A stretch of DNA of 64,000 nt from Nocardioides guangzhouensis (GCF_004519545.1 NZ_SDKM01000001.1:1-64000); one strand, 5' to 3'; shown: positions 16,520 to 26,295, counted from the stretch's first letter. Translations and numbers: made by a program. The notes: generated from the sequence alone by a model not told the origin.

Positions 16520-17119
16520 ATGGACGCCTACGACGTGCTCGACTGGCGACGCCGGGTCTTCGCGCTGTACGCCGCCGTGCGCTGCGAGCCCGAGCCGGCG
16601 GCGGCACACGACCTGTGGCGGCGTGGTCGTGACGAGCTGTTCGCCGGGCACCCGGCCAGCCCGCTGCTCCCCGACCAGCGAGTCGGGTTCGACGGGCTGA
16701 CCGTGGCGCCGTACGACCCGGCCTGGCGGTTCGAGGTGGAGGTACGCCCCGCCGCCGCGACGCCCTGGGAGGTGCAGACGGGCTCGGACGGGGTGGTGCG
16801 GTTCGAGCGCCTCGGCGTGGCGTCCCTGCCCGGCGTCGGCGACCTCGACGTGTGGCGCCTGACGTCGTACGGCGGCGGGGTGTTCGTGCCGCTCCGCGAC
16901 GGTTCCTGCGGGAACCCGGGCGGTGGGTACGGCGGCGGCCGCTACCTGCTCGACACCGTCAAGGGAGCCGACCTCGGCGGCGACCGAGGCCGCCTCGTCC
17001 TCGACCTCAACTTCGCCTACGCCCCCTCCTGCGCCTACGACCCGGCGTGGGCCTGCCCGCTGGCGCCGGCCGGCAACACCGTCGGCGTCGAGGTGCCGGT
17101 CGGCGAGCTCCAGCCCTGA
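16520..17119 (+). CDS. DUF1684 family protein
   Basis: 199 residues, start ATG at 16520. The characteristic C-terminal segment is present: [18 protein letters not shown], then [19 protein letters not shown] and CPLAPAGN. An R-x8-YG motif-like [15 protein letters not shown] precedes it. The family is usually about 200 residues and has no established function. No signal peptide. It converges with the DinB-like gene, leaving 5 bp between stops. Confidence 0.88.
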   Translation: MDAYDVLDWRRRVFALYAAVRCEPEPAAAHDLWRRGRDELFAGHPASPLLPDQRVGFDGLTVAPYDPAWRFEVEVRPAAATPWEVQTGSDGVVRFERLGVASLPGVGDLDVWRLTSYGGGVFVPLRDGSCGNPGGGYGGGRYLLDTVKGADLGGDRGRLVLDLNFAYAPSCAYDPAWACPLAPAGNTVGVEVPVGELQP

Positions 17120-17124
17120 CCCCG

Positions 17125-17703
17125 TCAGACCCGTACGGCGCGGGCCGCCTGCTCGACCTTCGCGCGATGCGCGGCCCGGTCGGCGTCCTCCTCGGACGAC
17201 GCCGGGGTCGGGTCCGAGCCGAGCGCGCCGTCGAGCCCCTCGCGGAGGATGTCGGCGTGGCCGAGGTGCCGGTTGGTCTCGGTCACCACGTGGACCATCA
17301 CGTTGAACAGCTTCACGTGCGGACGGGGCCACCACGGGACGTGGCCCGGTGCGTCGACGGCCAGCGCGGCGATCGTGGCGTCGGCGTGGTCGCACGCCCG
17401 CCGGTAGCCGTCGACGACGTCGGCTCGGGACTCGTGCTCGGTGACCCACAGGTGGTCGCGGTTGTCGAAGCACGGGTCGTCGAAGGTCGGGATCGGCTCG
17501 GGGTACGGACGGTCGAAGATCGTCCCGAAGTAGCGCGCCTCCGACAGGGTCAGGTGCTTCACCAGGCCGAGCAGGTTGGTCCCGGTCGGGGTGAGCGGGC
17601 GCCGGACGTCGTACTCCGACAGGCCGTCGAGCTTGCCCAGCAGGTCGGCGCGGGCCCAGCGCAGGTTGTCGTGGAGGTAGTCCTTCGCGAACTCGTCGAT
17701 CAT
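17125..17703 (-). CDS. DinB/DUF664 family protein
   Basis: 192 residues forming a probable four-helix bundle. Candidate metal ligands are His in LVKHLTLSEARYFG (about residue 50) and two in HVVTETNRHLGHADILRE (about residues 139-147), the spacing seen in DinB-like metal-dependent proteins. Related proteins include thiol-dependent (mycothiol or bacillithiol) transferases, a link that fits an actinobacterium but is not proven. It lies 13 bp downstream of the saccharopine dehydrogenase-like gene and may be co-transcribed. Confidence 0.87.
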   Translation of the reverse strand: MIDEFAKDYLHDNLRWARADLLGKLDGLSEYDVRRPLTPTGTNLLGLVKHLTLSEARYFGTIFDRPYPEPIPTFDDPCFDNRDHLWVTEHESRADVVDGYRRACDHADATIAALAVDAPGHVPWWPRPHVKLFNVMVHVVTETNRHLGHADILREGLDGALGSDPTPASSEEDADRAAHRAKVEQAARAVRV

Positions 17704-17716
17704 GCCGACGACCCTG

Positions 17717-18751
17717 TCACACCGTCACGCTGCGGAGCCCGTCGACCTCGAGCGCGCCCGCGCGGGCCAGCGAGGTGAGCACGTCGGCGGCGTCGAACGC
17801 CTGACCCGGTGCCAGCGCGCCGGGGCCAAAGTGACGCCCGTCGAGGAGCCGGACCACGCCCTCGGCGACGATCGGGGCGGTGACGGCGTAGATGTCGCGG
17901 CCGGCAACACTGAGGCGCCGGGCGTCCGGGCCGCGCCGTACGACGACGTCCACGACGAAGCGCTGGGCCGATCGCCCGTGCTCGTCGACCGCGGACGGGG
18001 CGGGCGTCGCGGTGTCGCGGAGGTCGTCGAGCGCCGAGGTGTTGAGGAAGGAGCGGAGGTCCCCGACGTCGAGATGGCGGTGGATGGTGACGACCTCGGA
18101 GAACGGCAGCTGTACGACGGGCTGGTCGCCGAAGGGCTCCGGGTAGGACCAGGTGCCGGTCGGCGCCGGGGCCGTCAGCGGAGCCAGCGCACCGTCCCGG
18201 ATCACCTCGCGGACGGCGGTGTTGCGGGCGCCGGTCACCCGGGTGCCCTCGGTCGGCCACCAGCGGTCGAGGCCGATCGCGACCTCGACCTCGTCCGCGC
18301 GGGTGTCCCCGGCGAGCGCCGCGGTGACCTGCAGGTCGGCGAGGCCTCCGTAGAACGCCATCGCAGGGACGACCGCGACGCCGGCGGCCCGCGCCGGGGC
18401 GTCGAGCGCGCGGTAGAGCTCCTTCACGACCGGCTGCTCGGCGGTCACGTCGAGGTAGTGGGCGCCGGCGTCGACCGCCGCCCGGGCGAGCGGGCCGGCG
18501 GTGTCGAGGAAGGGTCCCGCTCCGTTGACCACCGCATCGACGCCGGCCACGGCCCGCCGCAGCATGCCGGGGTCGTCGACGGGAGCCGCATGCCGCTCGA
18601 GGCCCGCGTGCCGCGGGGGCACGGCGGCGAGCCGCTCGGCGCTGCGACCGGCCAGCACCGGCGTGAGCCCGCGCCGCAGCAGCTCGTCGACGACGAAGCG
18701 CCCGGTGTGACCGGTGGCGCCGTAGACCAGGACCCGTCCGGAGGTGCTCAT
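17717..18751 (-). CDS. Saccharopine dehydrogenase NADP-binding domain protein (trans-acting enoyl reductase type)
   Basis: 344 residues from ATG at 18751 (GGACGGGTCC region near the N terminus; an ATG at 18760 is also possible). The Rossmann motif VYGATGHTGRFVV begins near residue 8 and GRSAERL follows, then VDAVVNGAGPF and DVTAEQPVVKE. Members reduce carbon-carbon double bonds or act as saccharopine reductase-like enzymes. The substrate is unknown. It is divergent from the GlxA-type regulator gene, and the shared 71-bp gap holds a strong inverted repeat. Confidence 0.86.
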   Translation of the reverse strand: MSTSGRVLVYGATGHTGRFVVDELLRRGLTPVLAGRSAERLAAVPPRHAGLERHAAPVDDPGMLRRAVAGVDAVVNGAGPFLDTAGPLARAAVDAGAHYLDVTAEQPVVKELYRALDAPARAAGVAVVPAMAFYGGLADLQVTAALAGDTRADEVEVAIGLDRWWPTEGTRVTGARNTAVREVIRDGALAPLTAPAPTGTWSYPEPFGDQPVVQLPFSEVVTIHRHLDVGDLRSFLNTSALDDLRDTATPAPSAVDEHGRSAQRFVVDVVVRRGPDARRLSVAGRDIYAVTAPIVAEGVVRLLDGRHFGPGALAPGQAFDAADVLTSLARAGALEVDGLRSVTV

Positions 18752-18788
18752 GACGACCATCCTCGGGTGTCGCGCGACGCACGACGAG

Positions 18789-18823
18789 TGTCCGAAACGA
18801 CGTCAGGCGTACAGTTTCGGACA
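18789..18823. promoter_or_regulatory. Perfect 10-bp inverted repeat abutting a start codon
   Basis: TGTCCGAAAC at 18789-18798 is mirrored exactly by GTTTCGGACA at 18814-18823 across a 15-bp spacer. The last base is the A of the ATG of the GlxA-type regulator. Centre-to-centre spacing is about 25 bp. It is probably an operator for that regulator, acting on itself and on the divergent reductase gene. Confidence 0.85.
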
Positions 18824-19767
18824 TGCCGCGCATCGCCCTCGCCCTGCCCCGCTCGTCGATGCTGTACGAGGCAGCGATCGCCGCGGAGATCTTCGGCGTC
18901 GACCGGTCGGACCTCGCCTCGGGCCGCGGGTGGTACGACCTCGTGGTCTGCACGGCCGACGGCTCTCCGCATGCCTGGCTGCCGCACCTGCCGTCCGCGT
19001 CGTACGCCGAGATCGCCGAGGTCGACTCCGTGGTCGTCCCGTCCACCGACGACCCCGACGCCGCGCCGGACCCCGAGCTGGTCGAGGCGCTGAGGACGGC
19101 GCACGGGCGCGGTGTCCGGATCGCGTCCCTGTGCACCGGCGCCTTCGTGCTCGCGGCCGCCGGCCTGCTCGACGGTCGCGTCGCAACCACGCACTGGATG
19201 CACGCCGACGACCTGGCCCGCCGCTACCCGCGGGTCGACGTCCGGTCCGATGTGCTCTACGTCGACGAGGGCGACGTGCTCACGTCGGCGGGCAAGACGG
19301 CGGCGCTCGACCTCTGCATCCACCTCGTGCGCCGTGACCTCGGCGCCGCGGCCGCCACCGGCATCGCGCGGCGCCTGGTCGTGCCGGCCCACCGCAGCGG
19401 CGGGCAGGCCCAATTCATCGCCGCGCCGGCCGGACCGCGCACCCCCGACGGGCTGGCCCCCACGCTGGCCTGGGCGCGGTCCCGCCTCTACCAGCCGCTG
19501 ACGGTGCGCGACCTCGCCGGCCACGCCGGCCTCAGCACCCGGCAGCTCGCGCGCCGCATGCGGGCCGAGCTCGGCCTCGCGCCACTCGACTGGCTGCACC
19601 AGCAGCGGATCGCCCGGGCCCAGGAGCTGCTCGAGCGCACCGACGCCTCCGTCGAGCAGGTCGCGGCCAGCTGCGGGATGGGGACCGCCGCCACCCTGCG
19701 CCGGCACTTCCACCGCGCCGTGGGCGTGACCCCGACGGCGTACCGGACGACCTTCCGGCTCGCGTGA
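18823..19767 (+). CDS. GlxA/FtrA-family transcriptional regulator (DJ-1/PfpI + AraC HTH)
   Basis: 314 residues. Residues 1 to about 190 form a DJ-1/PfpI-like domain with the nucleophile-elbow-like IASLCTGAFVLAAAGLLDGR. Residues about 215-314 form an AraC-type double helix-turn-helix (PLTVRDLAGHAGLSTRQLAR, then SVEQVAASCGMGTAATLRRH). There is no ribosome-binding site upstream and the inverted repeat touches the start codon, which suggests leaderless translation or a downstream start. It probably regulates the divergent reductase. Confidence 0.92.
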   Translation: MPRIALALPRSSMLYEAAIAAEIFGVDRSDLASGRGWYDLVVCTADGSPHAWLPHLPSASYAEIAEVDSVVVPSTDDPDAAPDPELVEALRTAHGRGVRIASLCTGAFVLAAAGLLDGRVATTHWMHADDLARRYPRVDVRSDVLYVDEGDVLTSAGKTAALDLCIHLVRRDLGAAAATGIARRLVVPAHRSGGQAQFIAAPAGPRTPDGLAPTLAWARSRLYQPLTVRDLAGHAGLSTRQLARRMRAELGLAPLDWLHQQRIARAQELLERTDASVEQVAASCGMGTAATLRRHFHRAVGVTPTAYRTTFRLA

Positions 19768-19807
19768 GGGGACCGATCGCGGATCGGGGCGGGCTACCGT
19801 CGGGGAC

Positions 19808-20422
19808 ATGCTGATCGACCACCTCGTCTACGCGGTCCCGGACCTCGAAGTCGCGGTGGACGATCTGGAGCGACGCTCGGGCGTCCGCCCCGCAGGGGGT
19901 GGACGCCACCCCGTGATGGGCACGCGCAACAGACTGCTCGGGCTCGGCCCTCACACCTACCTCGAAGTCATCGCACCCGACCCGGAGCAGCCTGACCCCG
20001 AAGGTGCGCGACCGTACGGGCTCGATGACCTCACCTGTCCGGCCCTGGTCGGCTGGGCCCTCGCGTGCGACGACATCCAGCGCGCGCGCAGCATGGCGCT
20101 CGCCCGGGGCTACGACCTCGGTGACCTCTACGAAGCTCACCGGGTCACACCGGACGGCACGACGTTGCGGTGGCGCGTCACCTCGAACGAGTCACCCGCT
20201 GGCGAGATCCCGTTCCTGATCAGCTGGGGCGACACCCCACACCCGACAGCATCCGCACCGGCGGGCCTGGCCCTGACGTCCTTCCGCGTCGAGCACCCGG
20301 ACCCCGACAGCCTCGTGACACCTTTCGCAGCGGTGGACGCGGCGGTCGAGGTCCGCCTCGCCCGGCAGCCCGCTCTCGTCGCGCGGATCGACAGTCCCCG
20401 CGGCTCGATCGAGCTGCGCTGA
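19808..20422 (+). CDS. VOC/glyoxalase-like domain protein
   Basis: 204 residues. It begins with the VOC pattern IDHLVYAVPDLEVAVDDLE, followed by GTRNRLLGLGPHTYLEVIA, characteristic of the glyoxalase-like domain 3 group. Later RVTPDGTTLRWRV and EIPFLISWGD fit the same family. His5 and Glu near residue 57 are candidate metal ligands. It starts 40 bp after the GlxA-type regulator on the same strand. Substrate unknown. Confidence 0.86.
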   Translation: MLIDHLVYAVPDLEVAVDDLERRSGVRPAGGGRHPVMGTRNRLLGLGPHTYLEVIAPDPEQPDPEGARPYGLDDLTCPALVGWALACDDIQRARSMALARGYDLGDLYEAHRVTPDGTTLRWRVTSNESPAGEIPFLISWGDTPHPTASAPAGLALTSFRVEHPDPDSLVTPFAAVDAAVEVRLARQPALVARIDSPRGSIELR

Positions 20423-20443
20423 GGCGGCAGGCGCCGGCGCCGG

Positions 20444-20980
20444 TCAGCCGGCGAGCATCTCCGTGGTGATCGCCCACCGCTCGTGGTCCCGCCAGGCGCC
20501 GTCGATGAAGAGGAACGCCGGCGAGAAGCCCTCCAGGCGGAAGCCGAGGCTGCGGACCAGCCCGATCGAGCGGGCGTTGTCGGGCTGGATGTTGGCCTCG
20601 AGCCGGTGCAGGGCCAAGCCGTCCGGGTCGAAGGCGTGCCGGACCACCAGGTCGAGGCCCTCGCGCATGAGGCCGCGCCCGGCCGACGGAGCGAACGCGT
20701 TGTAGCCGAGCGCCGCGCACTGGAAGAGGCCGCGGACGATGTTGCTGACGTTGACGACGCCCGCGATCGCGCCGTCCTCGAGCTCGCAGATCACGAACCC
20801 GGCCCACAGCCGGCGGTCGCGGGCGGCGTGCGCGGCCTCCCAGTCCGTCAGGCTGCGCGCCGGCGCCGCCCACGGGTGGTGGAGGTCGACGCTCTCCACG
20901 GCGAGCCGGACCAGCTCCGGGCCGTCCGTGTCCGCCACCGGACGGATGCCGACGCGGTCCGCGGTGGCGACGTACGTCAC
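20444..20980 (-). CDS. GNAT-family (RimJ/RimL-like) N-acetyltransferase
   Basis: 178 residues from a GTG at 20980 that overlaps the bsaP stop by 4 nt. The Gcn5 fold is seen in IRPVADTDGPELVRLAVES, the beta strand CELEDGAIAGVVNV, the acetyl-CoA loop region NAFAPSAGRGLMREGLDLVV and the C-terminal LEANIQPDNARSIGLVRSLG. The RimJ-like NxxSxxLxxxxGF pattern is clear. Acceptor unknown. Its position at the end of the bioB-bsaP operon is notable but does not prove a biotin role. Confidence 0.87.
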   Translation of the reverse strand: MTYVATADRVGIRPVADTDGPELVRLAVESVDLHHPWAAPARSLTDWEAAHAARDRRLWAGFVICELEDGAIAGVVNVSNIVRGLFQCAALGYNAFAPSAGRGLMREGLDLVVRHAFDPDGLALHRLEANIQPDNARSIGLVRSLGFRLEGFSPAFLFIDGAWRDHERWAITTEMLAG

Positions 20981-21171
20981 GACGTCAGCACCCCGTGCTC
21001 GACGCACTCGGCGGTCCAGCCGCGCGGGGTGACCTGCACCTTCATCCGCCGCGCGCAGCGCGTGCAGAACCGCGGCGGCTCCATCGCCAGCCGGACCGCG
21101 CACGCGGCGTGGTCCTCGGCGTCGGCGGGCCGGCCGCAGTGACCGCAGTACGACGGGCTCCCCGTGGTCAT
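20977..21171 (-). CDS. bsaP: Biotin synthase auxiliary protein BsaP
   Basis: 64 residues, Cys-rich: Cys9-x2-Cys12, Cys24, Cys36-x2-Cys39 and Cys56. The pattern YCGHCGRP ... EPPRFCTRCARRM and the C-terminal VQVTPRGWTAECVEHG match the small actinobacterial protein encoded beside bioB and reported to be required for activity of the actinobacterial class of biotin synthases (recent literature, from memory). The cysteines could bind iron or an Fe-S cluster. It lies 26 bp downstream of bioB on the same strand. Confidence 0.87.
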   Translation of the reverse strand: MTTGSPSYCGHCGRPADAEDHAACAVRLAMEPPRFCTRCARRMKVQVTPRGWTAECVEHGVLTS

Positions 21172-21197
21172 CGACCGGCTCCCCTCCCGCGCGGACC

Positions 21198-22193
21198 TCA
21201 GAGGGTCTTCGCGAGCTCCTTGATCGGCATCTTGAGCTCGGTGAGCAGGGCCAGGTCCTCGTCCGCGTCGCGGCCGAGCGTGGTCAGGTAGTTGCCGACG
21301 ATGACCGCGTTGATCCCGCCGAGCAGGCCGTCGCGGGTGCCGAGGTCGCCCAGGGTGAGCTCGCGGCCGCCGGCGTACCGCAGCACGGTGCGAGGCATCG
21401 CCAGCCGGAACGCCGCGATCGTGCGCAGCGCGTCGGCGGAGTCCATGATCGGCAGGTCCCCGAACGGCGTGCCCGGGCGCGGGTTGAGGAAGTTGAGCGG
21501 CACCTCGTGCGGGCCGAGCTCGGCGAGCTGCGCGGCCAGCTCGGCCCGCTGCTCCAGCGACTCGCCCATGCCCACCAGTCCGCCGCAGCACAGCTCCATC
21601 CCGGACTCGCGGACCATCTCGCAGGTCTCCCAGCGCTCCTCGAACGAGTGCGTGGTGACCACGGTCGGGAAGTAGGACTTCGCGGCCTCGAGATTGTGGT
21701 TGTAGCGGTGGACGCCCATCTCCCTGAGGTCGTCGACCTGCTGCTGCGTGAGCATGCCCAGCGAGCAGGCGACGTTGATGTCGACCGCCGCCTGGATCGC
21801 CTTGATCCCGTCGCGGACCTGCGACATCAGCCGCTCGTCCGGGCCACGGACGGCGGCGACGATGCAGAACTCCGAGGCGCCGGTGGCGGCGGTCTCCTCG
21901 GCGGCCTTGACCAGCTGCGGGATGTCGAGCCAGACCGACCGGACCGGCGAGGTGAACTGGCCGGACTGCGAGCAGAAGTGGCAGTCCTCCGGGCAGCCGC
22001 CGGTCTTGAGGCTGATGATGCCCTCGACCTCGACCTCGGGCCCGCAGTGCTTCATGCGGACGTCGTGGGCGAGCTGCAGCAGCTCGGGGATCTGGTCGTC
22101 GGGCAGCTGGAGGACCTCGACCAGCTCGTCGTACGACAGGCCTTCCCCGTCGTCGAGGACCTTCGTTCGGGCGCGCTCGAGGATGTCAGTCAC
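21198..22193 (-). CDS. bioB: Biotin synthase
   Basis: 331 residues, a radical SAM enzyme that inserts sulfur into dethiobiotin in the last step of biotin synthesis. The SAM-cluster motif is CPEDCHFC (Cys67, Cys71, Cys74). Downstream are [20 protein letters not shown] with [14 protein letters not shown] and [11 protein letters not shown]. The usual Arg of the second cluster site appears in [13 protein letters not shown]. The ATG overlaps the nat stop by 8 nt. This is the class that is paired with BsaP. Confidence 0.97.
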   Translation of the reverse strand: MTDILERARTKVLDDGEGLSYDELVEVLQLPDDQIPELLQLAHDVRMKHCGPEVEVEGIISLKTGGCPEDCHFCSQSGQFTSPVRSVWLDIPQLVKAAEETAATGASEFCIVAAVRGPDERLMSQVRDGIKAIQAAVDINVACSLGMLTQQQVDDLREMGVHRYNHNLEAAKSYFPTVVTTHSFEERWETCEMVRESGMELCCGGLVGMGESLEQRAELAAQLAELGPHEVPLNFLNPRPGTPFGDLPIMDSADALRTIAAFRLAMPRTVLRYAGGRELTLGDLGTRDGLLGGINAVIVGNYLTTLGRDADEDLALLTELKMPIKELAKTL

Positions 22194-23010
22194 CCGGCGA
22201 GGCTACCGCCGCCTGCGCGGGCCGGCGTACCTCGGGTCGGGGACCGGACAGGACCGGCACCCGGTCGAGGACGATTCCGAACAGGTCGCGGTAGCAGGCC
22301 AGCAGCTCGTCACCCGTGGAGATCTCCCGCTCGTTCCGCCGGCCGTCCTCGGTGGTGATCAGCGTGCGGTCCGTGACGGTCACCCGGCCGGTCGGGGTGG
22401 GCAGCGAGCAGGTGACCGCCTGGGTGAAGGGCGAGTCGGGGCTGGTCCGGTGGTACCAGCAGGTGGCCACGAACTCGTCGAGCTCCCGCGGCCGGAGGTC
22501 CAGGCGGTACTGCGGCTCCCCCGCCAGCAGCGCGTCCACGTCGCCGTGGCCCGCGTCGACCACCCGGACGGTGCCGGCCGGGTCGGGCTGGTCGTCGCGG
22601 ACGTCGAGCCGGAACGGGCGGGCGGCGAACCGGCCGAACCCGACGTCGGTGATCCACGGCCCCTCCGGCAGGTCGACCCGCAGCGCCAGGTGGTCGTACG
22701 GCGGTCCGAGCGCGCCGCCCCCGTGCACCCGCGCGGCGAGCAGCGAGACGTCGTACCCGAGATGCCGCAGCAGCGCTCCGAACGCCCCGTTGAGCTCGTA
22801 GCAGAAGCCGCCCCTCCGCCGCCCGACGACCTTCTCGACCAGCGCGTCCTCCGCCAGGACGATCGGCTCGCCGAGGTGGATCGAGAGGTTCTCGAACGGC
22901 ACGCTGCGCAGGTGCCGCTCCTGGAGCACGGCCAGCCCGGCGGCATCCGGGGCCGCCGGCGCCGTGGCGCCGATCCGGTCGAGGTAGGCCGTCGCCGTCC
23001 CGTTGTCCAT
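22186..23010 (-). CDS. nat: Arylamine N-acetyltransferase
   Basis: 274 residues. The catalytic triad is Cys70 (in [10 protein letters not shown]), His107 (YDHLALRV) and Asp122 (ITDVGFGR). The family motif [13 protein letters not shown] is near residue 36. It transfers acetyl from acetyl-CoA to arylamines; in mycobacteria NAT has been linked to lipid and sterol metabolism. It is the first gene of the minus-strand unit nat-bioB-bsaP-GNAT and overlaps bioB by 8 nt, suggesting transcription from the short divergent region shared with bioA. Confidence 0.93.
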   Translation of the reverse strand: MDNGTATAYLDRIGATAPAAPDAAGLAVLQERHLRSVPFENLSIHLGEPIVLAEDALVEKVVGRRRGGFCYELNGAFGALLRHLGYDVSLLAARVHGGGALGPPYDHLALRVDLPEGPWITDVGFGRFAARPFRLDVRDDQPDPAGTVRVVDAGHGDVDALLAGEPQYRLDLRPRELDEFVATCWYHRTSPDSPFTQAVTCSLPTPTGRVTVTDRTLITTEDGRRNEREISTGDELLACYRDLFGIVLDRVPVLSGPRPEVRRPAQAAVASPGD

Positions 23011-23056
23011 GCACCCAGTCTGCCCGGGCGCACGCGCTCAATAGACTGCCGGAGCG

Positions 23057-24391
23057 ATGACCGACCTGCTGGACGCCGACTCCCTGCTCGCCTCCGACCG
23101 CGAGCACCTGTGGCACCCCTACACCTCCCTGACCAGCCCGACCCCGACCCGCGTGGTCACCGGGGCCGAGGGCGTCCGGCTGCGGCTGGCCGACGGTCGG
23201 GAGGTGGTCGACGGGATGTCGTCGTGGTGGGCGGCGATCCACGGCTACCGGCACCCCGCCCTCGACGCGGCAGCCCGCACCCAGCTCGCGGACTTCGCAC
23301 ACGTGATGTTCGGCGGCCTCACCCACGCGCCCGCGGTCCGGCTCGCCGAGCGGCTGGTCGAGGTCACCCCCGAGGGTCTGGACCACGTGTTCCTCGCGGA
23401 CAGCGGCTCGGTGAGCGTCGAGGTCGCGATCAAGATGGCCCTGCAGTTCCAGCGCGGCACCGGGCGGCCCGAGCGGACCCGGCTGCTCACGGTCCGGGGC
23501 GGTTACCACGGCGACACGTTCGGCTGCATGAGCGTGTGCGACCCGGTCGGCGGCATGCACTCGATGTTCCGGGCGGTGCTGCCGCAGCAGGTCTTCGCCG
23601 AGCGACCGCCGGCCGACCCCGACGCGTCCCCGGTGTACGCCGAGCTGGTCTCGCCGAAGCACCGGGCCGCCCGCCTGGAGAAGTGGGAGTCCGACTTCCG
23701 CGCAGCCGCGGCCGAGCACGCCCACGAGCTGGCCGGGATCATCGTCGAGCCGCTGCTTCAGGGCGCCGGCGGCATGCACGCCTACCCCGCGGCCTGCCTG
23801 CGGGTGATGCGCGAGGTCGCCGACGAGCACGGGCTGCTGCTCGTCCTCGACGAGATCGCCACCGGGTTCGGGCGCACCGGGTCCTTCTTCGCCGCCGACG
23901 CCGCAGGAGTCCGGCCCGACGTGCTCTGCGTCGGCAAGGCGCTCACCGGGGGCTACCTCACGCTGGCCGCGGTGCTGTGCACCACCGAGGTGGCCCGCGG
24001 GATCGCCGGCAGCGAGTCGGGCGTGCTCATGCACGGGCCGACGTACATGGGCAACCCGCTGGCCTGCGCAGTCGCCCTGGCCAACCTCGACCTGCTCGCC
24101 ACCGGCGCCTGGCGCGACGACGTGGCACGCGTCCACCGCGGCCTCACCGAGGGGCTGGCCGGGTGCCGGACGCTGCCCGAGGTGTCCGACGTTCGCACGC
24201 TCGGTGCGGTCGGCGTGGTCGAGCTGACCCACCCGGTCGACGTGGTCAAGGCGACCGACGCGGCGCTCGAGCACGGCGTGTGGCTGCGGCCGTTCCGCAA
24301 CCTCGTCTACACGATGCCGCCGTACGTCGCCTCCGACGACGACGTGGCCACGATCAGCCAGGCGATCTTCGCGGCGGCGGTCGCGGGATGA
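23057..24391 (+). CDS. bioA: Adenosylmethionine-8-amino-7-oxononanoate aminotransferase
   Basis: 444 residues, PLP-dependent class III aminotransferase that makes 7,8-diaminopelargonate. The N-terminal HLWHPYTS signature is typical of Bio[14 protein letters not shown] follows, [12 protein letters not shown] contains the PLP-ring-binding Asp, and the PLP lysine is Lys294 in [10 protein letters not shown]. It starts 46 bp from the divergent nat. It overlaps bioF by 4 nt. The -10-like TAGACT sequence lies at 23042-23047 inside a weak inverted repeat. Confidence 0.97.
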   Translation: MTDLLDADSLLASDREHLWHPYTSLTSPTPTRVVTGAEGVRLRLADGREVVDGMSSWWAAIHGYRHPALDAAARTQLADFAHVMFGGLTHAPAVRLAERLVEVTPEGLDHVFLADSGSVSVEVAIKMALQFQRGTGRPERTRLLTVRGGYHGDTFGCMSVCDPVGGMHSMFRAVLPQQVFAERPPADPDASPVYAELVSPKHRAARLEKWESDFRAAAAEHAHELAGIIVEPLLQGAGGMHAYPAACLRVMREVADEHGLLLVLDEIATGFGRTGSFFAADAAGVRPDVLCVGKALTGGYLTLAAVLCTTEVARGIAGSESGVLMHGPTYMGNPLACAVALANLDLLATGAWRDDVARVHRGLTEGLAGCRTLPEVSDVRTLGAVGVVELTHPVDVVKATDAALEHGVWLRPFRNLVYTMPPYVASDDDVATISQAIFAAAVAG

Positions 24392-25527
24392 ACACCTCCT
24401 GGGACGACTGGTTCGCCGAGCGGGCAGACGCGCGGGACGCGGCCGGGCTGACCCGCTCGCTGGTGCCGCACGGACCCGACGAGCCGGTGCTCGACCTGGC
24501 CGGCAACGACTACCTCGGCCTGGCCCGGCACCCGCGGGTGCGTGAGGCGGCGGCCGAGGCGGCGCGCACGTGGGGCGCCGGCGCCGGAGCGTCCCGCCTG
24601 GTCACCGGCACCCTCGCCGTGCACACCGACCTCGAGCGGGCGCTCACCGACTTCCTCGGCTGGCCGGCCGCGCTGGTCACCTCGACCGGCTACCACGCGA
24701 ACCTCTCGGTGGTGACCGCGCTCGCCGACCGCTCGGCGCTGGTCGTGTCCGACGCGCACATCCACGCCTCCCTGATCGACGCCGCCCGCCTGTCCCGGGC
24801 CGAGATCGTCGTGGTCCCGCACAACGACGTCGACGCGGTCCGCGCGGCACTCACCGGTGCCGACGGACGGCGAGCACTGGTGCTCGCGGAGTCCGTCTAC
24901 TCCGTGCTCGGCGACGCGGCGCCGCTGGCCGCGCTCGTCGCCGCCTGCGCGGAGCACGACGCGCTCCTGGTTGTCGACGAGGCGCACGGCCTGGGCCTGC
25001 GCGGGCCGCACGGCGACGGGCTGGTCCGGGAGCTCGGCCTGGCCGGGCACCCGAACGTCGTCGTCACCGCGACCCTGTCCAAGGCGCTGGGTGCCCAGGG
25101 CGGAGCGGTGCTCGGCTCCCCCGCCCTGGTCGACCACCTGGTCAACACCGCCCGGCCGTTCATCTTCGACACCGCACTGGCACCATCGCCGGCGGCGGCC
25201 GCGCTCGAGGCGCTCCGGGTGCTGCGCGAGCAGCCGGACCTCGCCACGCTCGTCCATCGTCGCGTCGCCGAGCTCGGCCGGGCCCTCGGGGTCGACGACC
25301 TGCCCGCGGGTGCGGTGCTGTCCGTGCCGATGCCGACCCCGCAGGTCGCGGTCGCCGCCCAGGCCGCCTGCCTGGCGCACGGCGTACGCGTCGGCTGCTT
25401 CCGCCCGCCGTCGGTGCCGGACGGGGTGAGCCGGCTGCGGATCACGGTGGGCGCCGGGCTCGGCGACGCCGACTGGGCCCAGGCGGTCGACGTGATCACC
25501 CGGGTCGTCAAGGAGCACACCGGATGA
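24388..25527 (+). CDS. bioF: 8-amino-7-oxononanoate synthase
   Basis: 379 residues, alpha-oxoamine synthase that condenses pimeloyl thioester with alanine. The start is ATG at 24388 in the ATGA overlap with bioA. Signatures are [15 protein letters not shown] near residue 32, [28 protein letters not shown] and the PLP Lys232 in [13 protein letters not shown]. Slightly shorter than some orthologues but complete. It overlaps bioD by 4 nt. Confidence 0.96.
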   Translation: MNTSWDDWFAERADARDAAGLTRSLVPHGPDEPVLDLAGNDYLGLARHPRVREAAAEAARTWGAGAGASRLVTGTLAVHTDLERALTDFLGWPAALVTSTGYHANLSVVTALADRSALVVSDAHIHASLIDAARLSRAEIVVVPHNDVDAVRAALTGADGRRALVLAESVYSVLGDAAPLAALVAACAEHDALLVVDEAHGLGLRGPHGDGLVRELGLAGHPNVVVTATLSKALGAQGGAVLGSPALVDHLVNTARPFIFDTALAPSPAAAALEALRVLREQPDLATLVHRRVAELGRALGVDDLPAGAVLSVPMPTPQVAVAAQAACLAHGVRVGCFRPPSVPDGVSRLRITVGAGLGDADWAQAVDVITRVVKEHTG

Positions 25528-26216
25528 CCCACGGCAGGATCGTGGTGGTCACCGGCACCGACACCGGCGTGGGCAAGACCGTGGCGACGGCCGCGCTCGC
25601 CGCCCGGGCCCGTGAGTCCGGCTCGGTGATCGTGGTGAAGCCCGTGCAGACCGGCATCGGCCCCGGGTACGACGACGAGGGCGACGCCGACACCGTCCAC
25701 CGGCTCACCGGGTGCGCAGTCCAGGAGCTGACCGCCCTCGACGAGCCGCTCGCTCCCGACACCGCCGCCCGGCGGCAGGGCGTCACGATTCCGCCGGTCG
25801 CCGAGCACGCGGACCGGATCCGGGTGCTGGCGGAGTTCCACGACACCGTGGTGGTCGAGGGCGCCGGCGGCCTGCTGGTCCGTCTCGACGCCGACGGCGG
25901 CACGCTCCTCGACCTCGCCGCGGAGCTCGCGCGGGACCTTGTGGTCGAGGTGGTCGTGGTCTGCCGGGCGGGGCTCGGCACGCTCAACCACACCGAGCTC
26001 ACGGTCGGTGCGCTGCGTGCCCGGGGGCTCGAGCCGACCGGGCTGGTGATCGGCTCGTGGCCCGCCGAGCCCGACCTGGCCGAGTCCTGCAACCGGGCCG
26101 ACCTGCCGCGGGTCACCGGGCTTCCGGTACTGGCCGTGCTGCCCGCGGGAGCCGGTCGACTGGAACAGGAAGAGTTTCTTTCCAACTCGCCGGATTGGCT
26201 GTTTCCGGACGTCTGA
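25524..26216 (+). CDS. bioD: ATP-dependent dethiobiotin synthetase
   Basis: 230 residues. The P-loop is GTDTGVGKT (residues 11-19), the substrate site is KPVQTGIGPG, and VEGAGGLLVRLD is the second conserved loop. It closes the ureido ring of dethiobiotin using CO2 and ATP. The start is ATG at 25524 overlapping bioF. It ends the bioAFD operon. bioC/bioH-type genes for pimeloyl supply are not in the window. Confidence 0.96.
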   Translation: MTHGRIVVVTGTDTGVGKTVATAALAARARESGSVIVVKPVQTGIGPGYDDEGDADTVHRLTGCAVQELTALDEPLAPDTAARRQGVTIPPVAEHADRIRVLAEFHDTVVVEGAGGLLVRLDADGGTLLDLAAELARDLVVEVVVVCRAGLGTLNHTELTVGALRARGLEPTGLVIGSWPAEPDLAESCNRADLPRVTGLPVLAVLPAGAGRLEQEEFLSNSPDWLFPDV

Positions 26217-26279
26217 GCCGCCCTCTGTCCGAAGATCGTCCCGTTTCCTTGGGTTGCGGTCGTTCCCAGCCAGTGCCAA

Positions 26280-26295
26280 TGTGACCTAGGTCACG
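26280..26295. promoter_or_regulatory. CRP-like palindrome upstream of the M14 peptidase
   Basis: TGTGACCTAGGTCACG, containing a perfect 14-bp palindrome at 26281-26294. It fits the TGTGA-N6-TCACA consensus of CRP/FNR-type sites with one deviation at the last base. It ends 17 bp before the ATG, near the ribosome-binding site CTTGGAGGG (26299-26307), so a repressor-like position is more likely than activation. Confidence 0.65.

Noticed and set aside
23011..23056. BioQ or BirA operator in the nat-bioA gap
   Set aside because: Only a weak 6-bp inverted repeat (CAGTCT/AGACTG with a 21-bp spacer) is present, too poor to call.
21748..24387. An open frame of more than 800 codons on the plus strand running antisense to bioB and nat and into bioF
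   Set aside because: It is a by-product of high GC third positions; the opposite strand encodes intact bioB and nat with catalytic motifs, and bioF has its own start at 24388.
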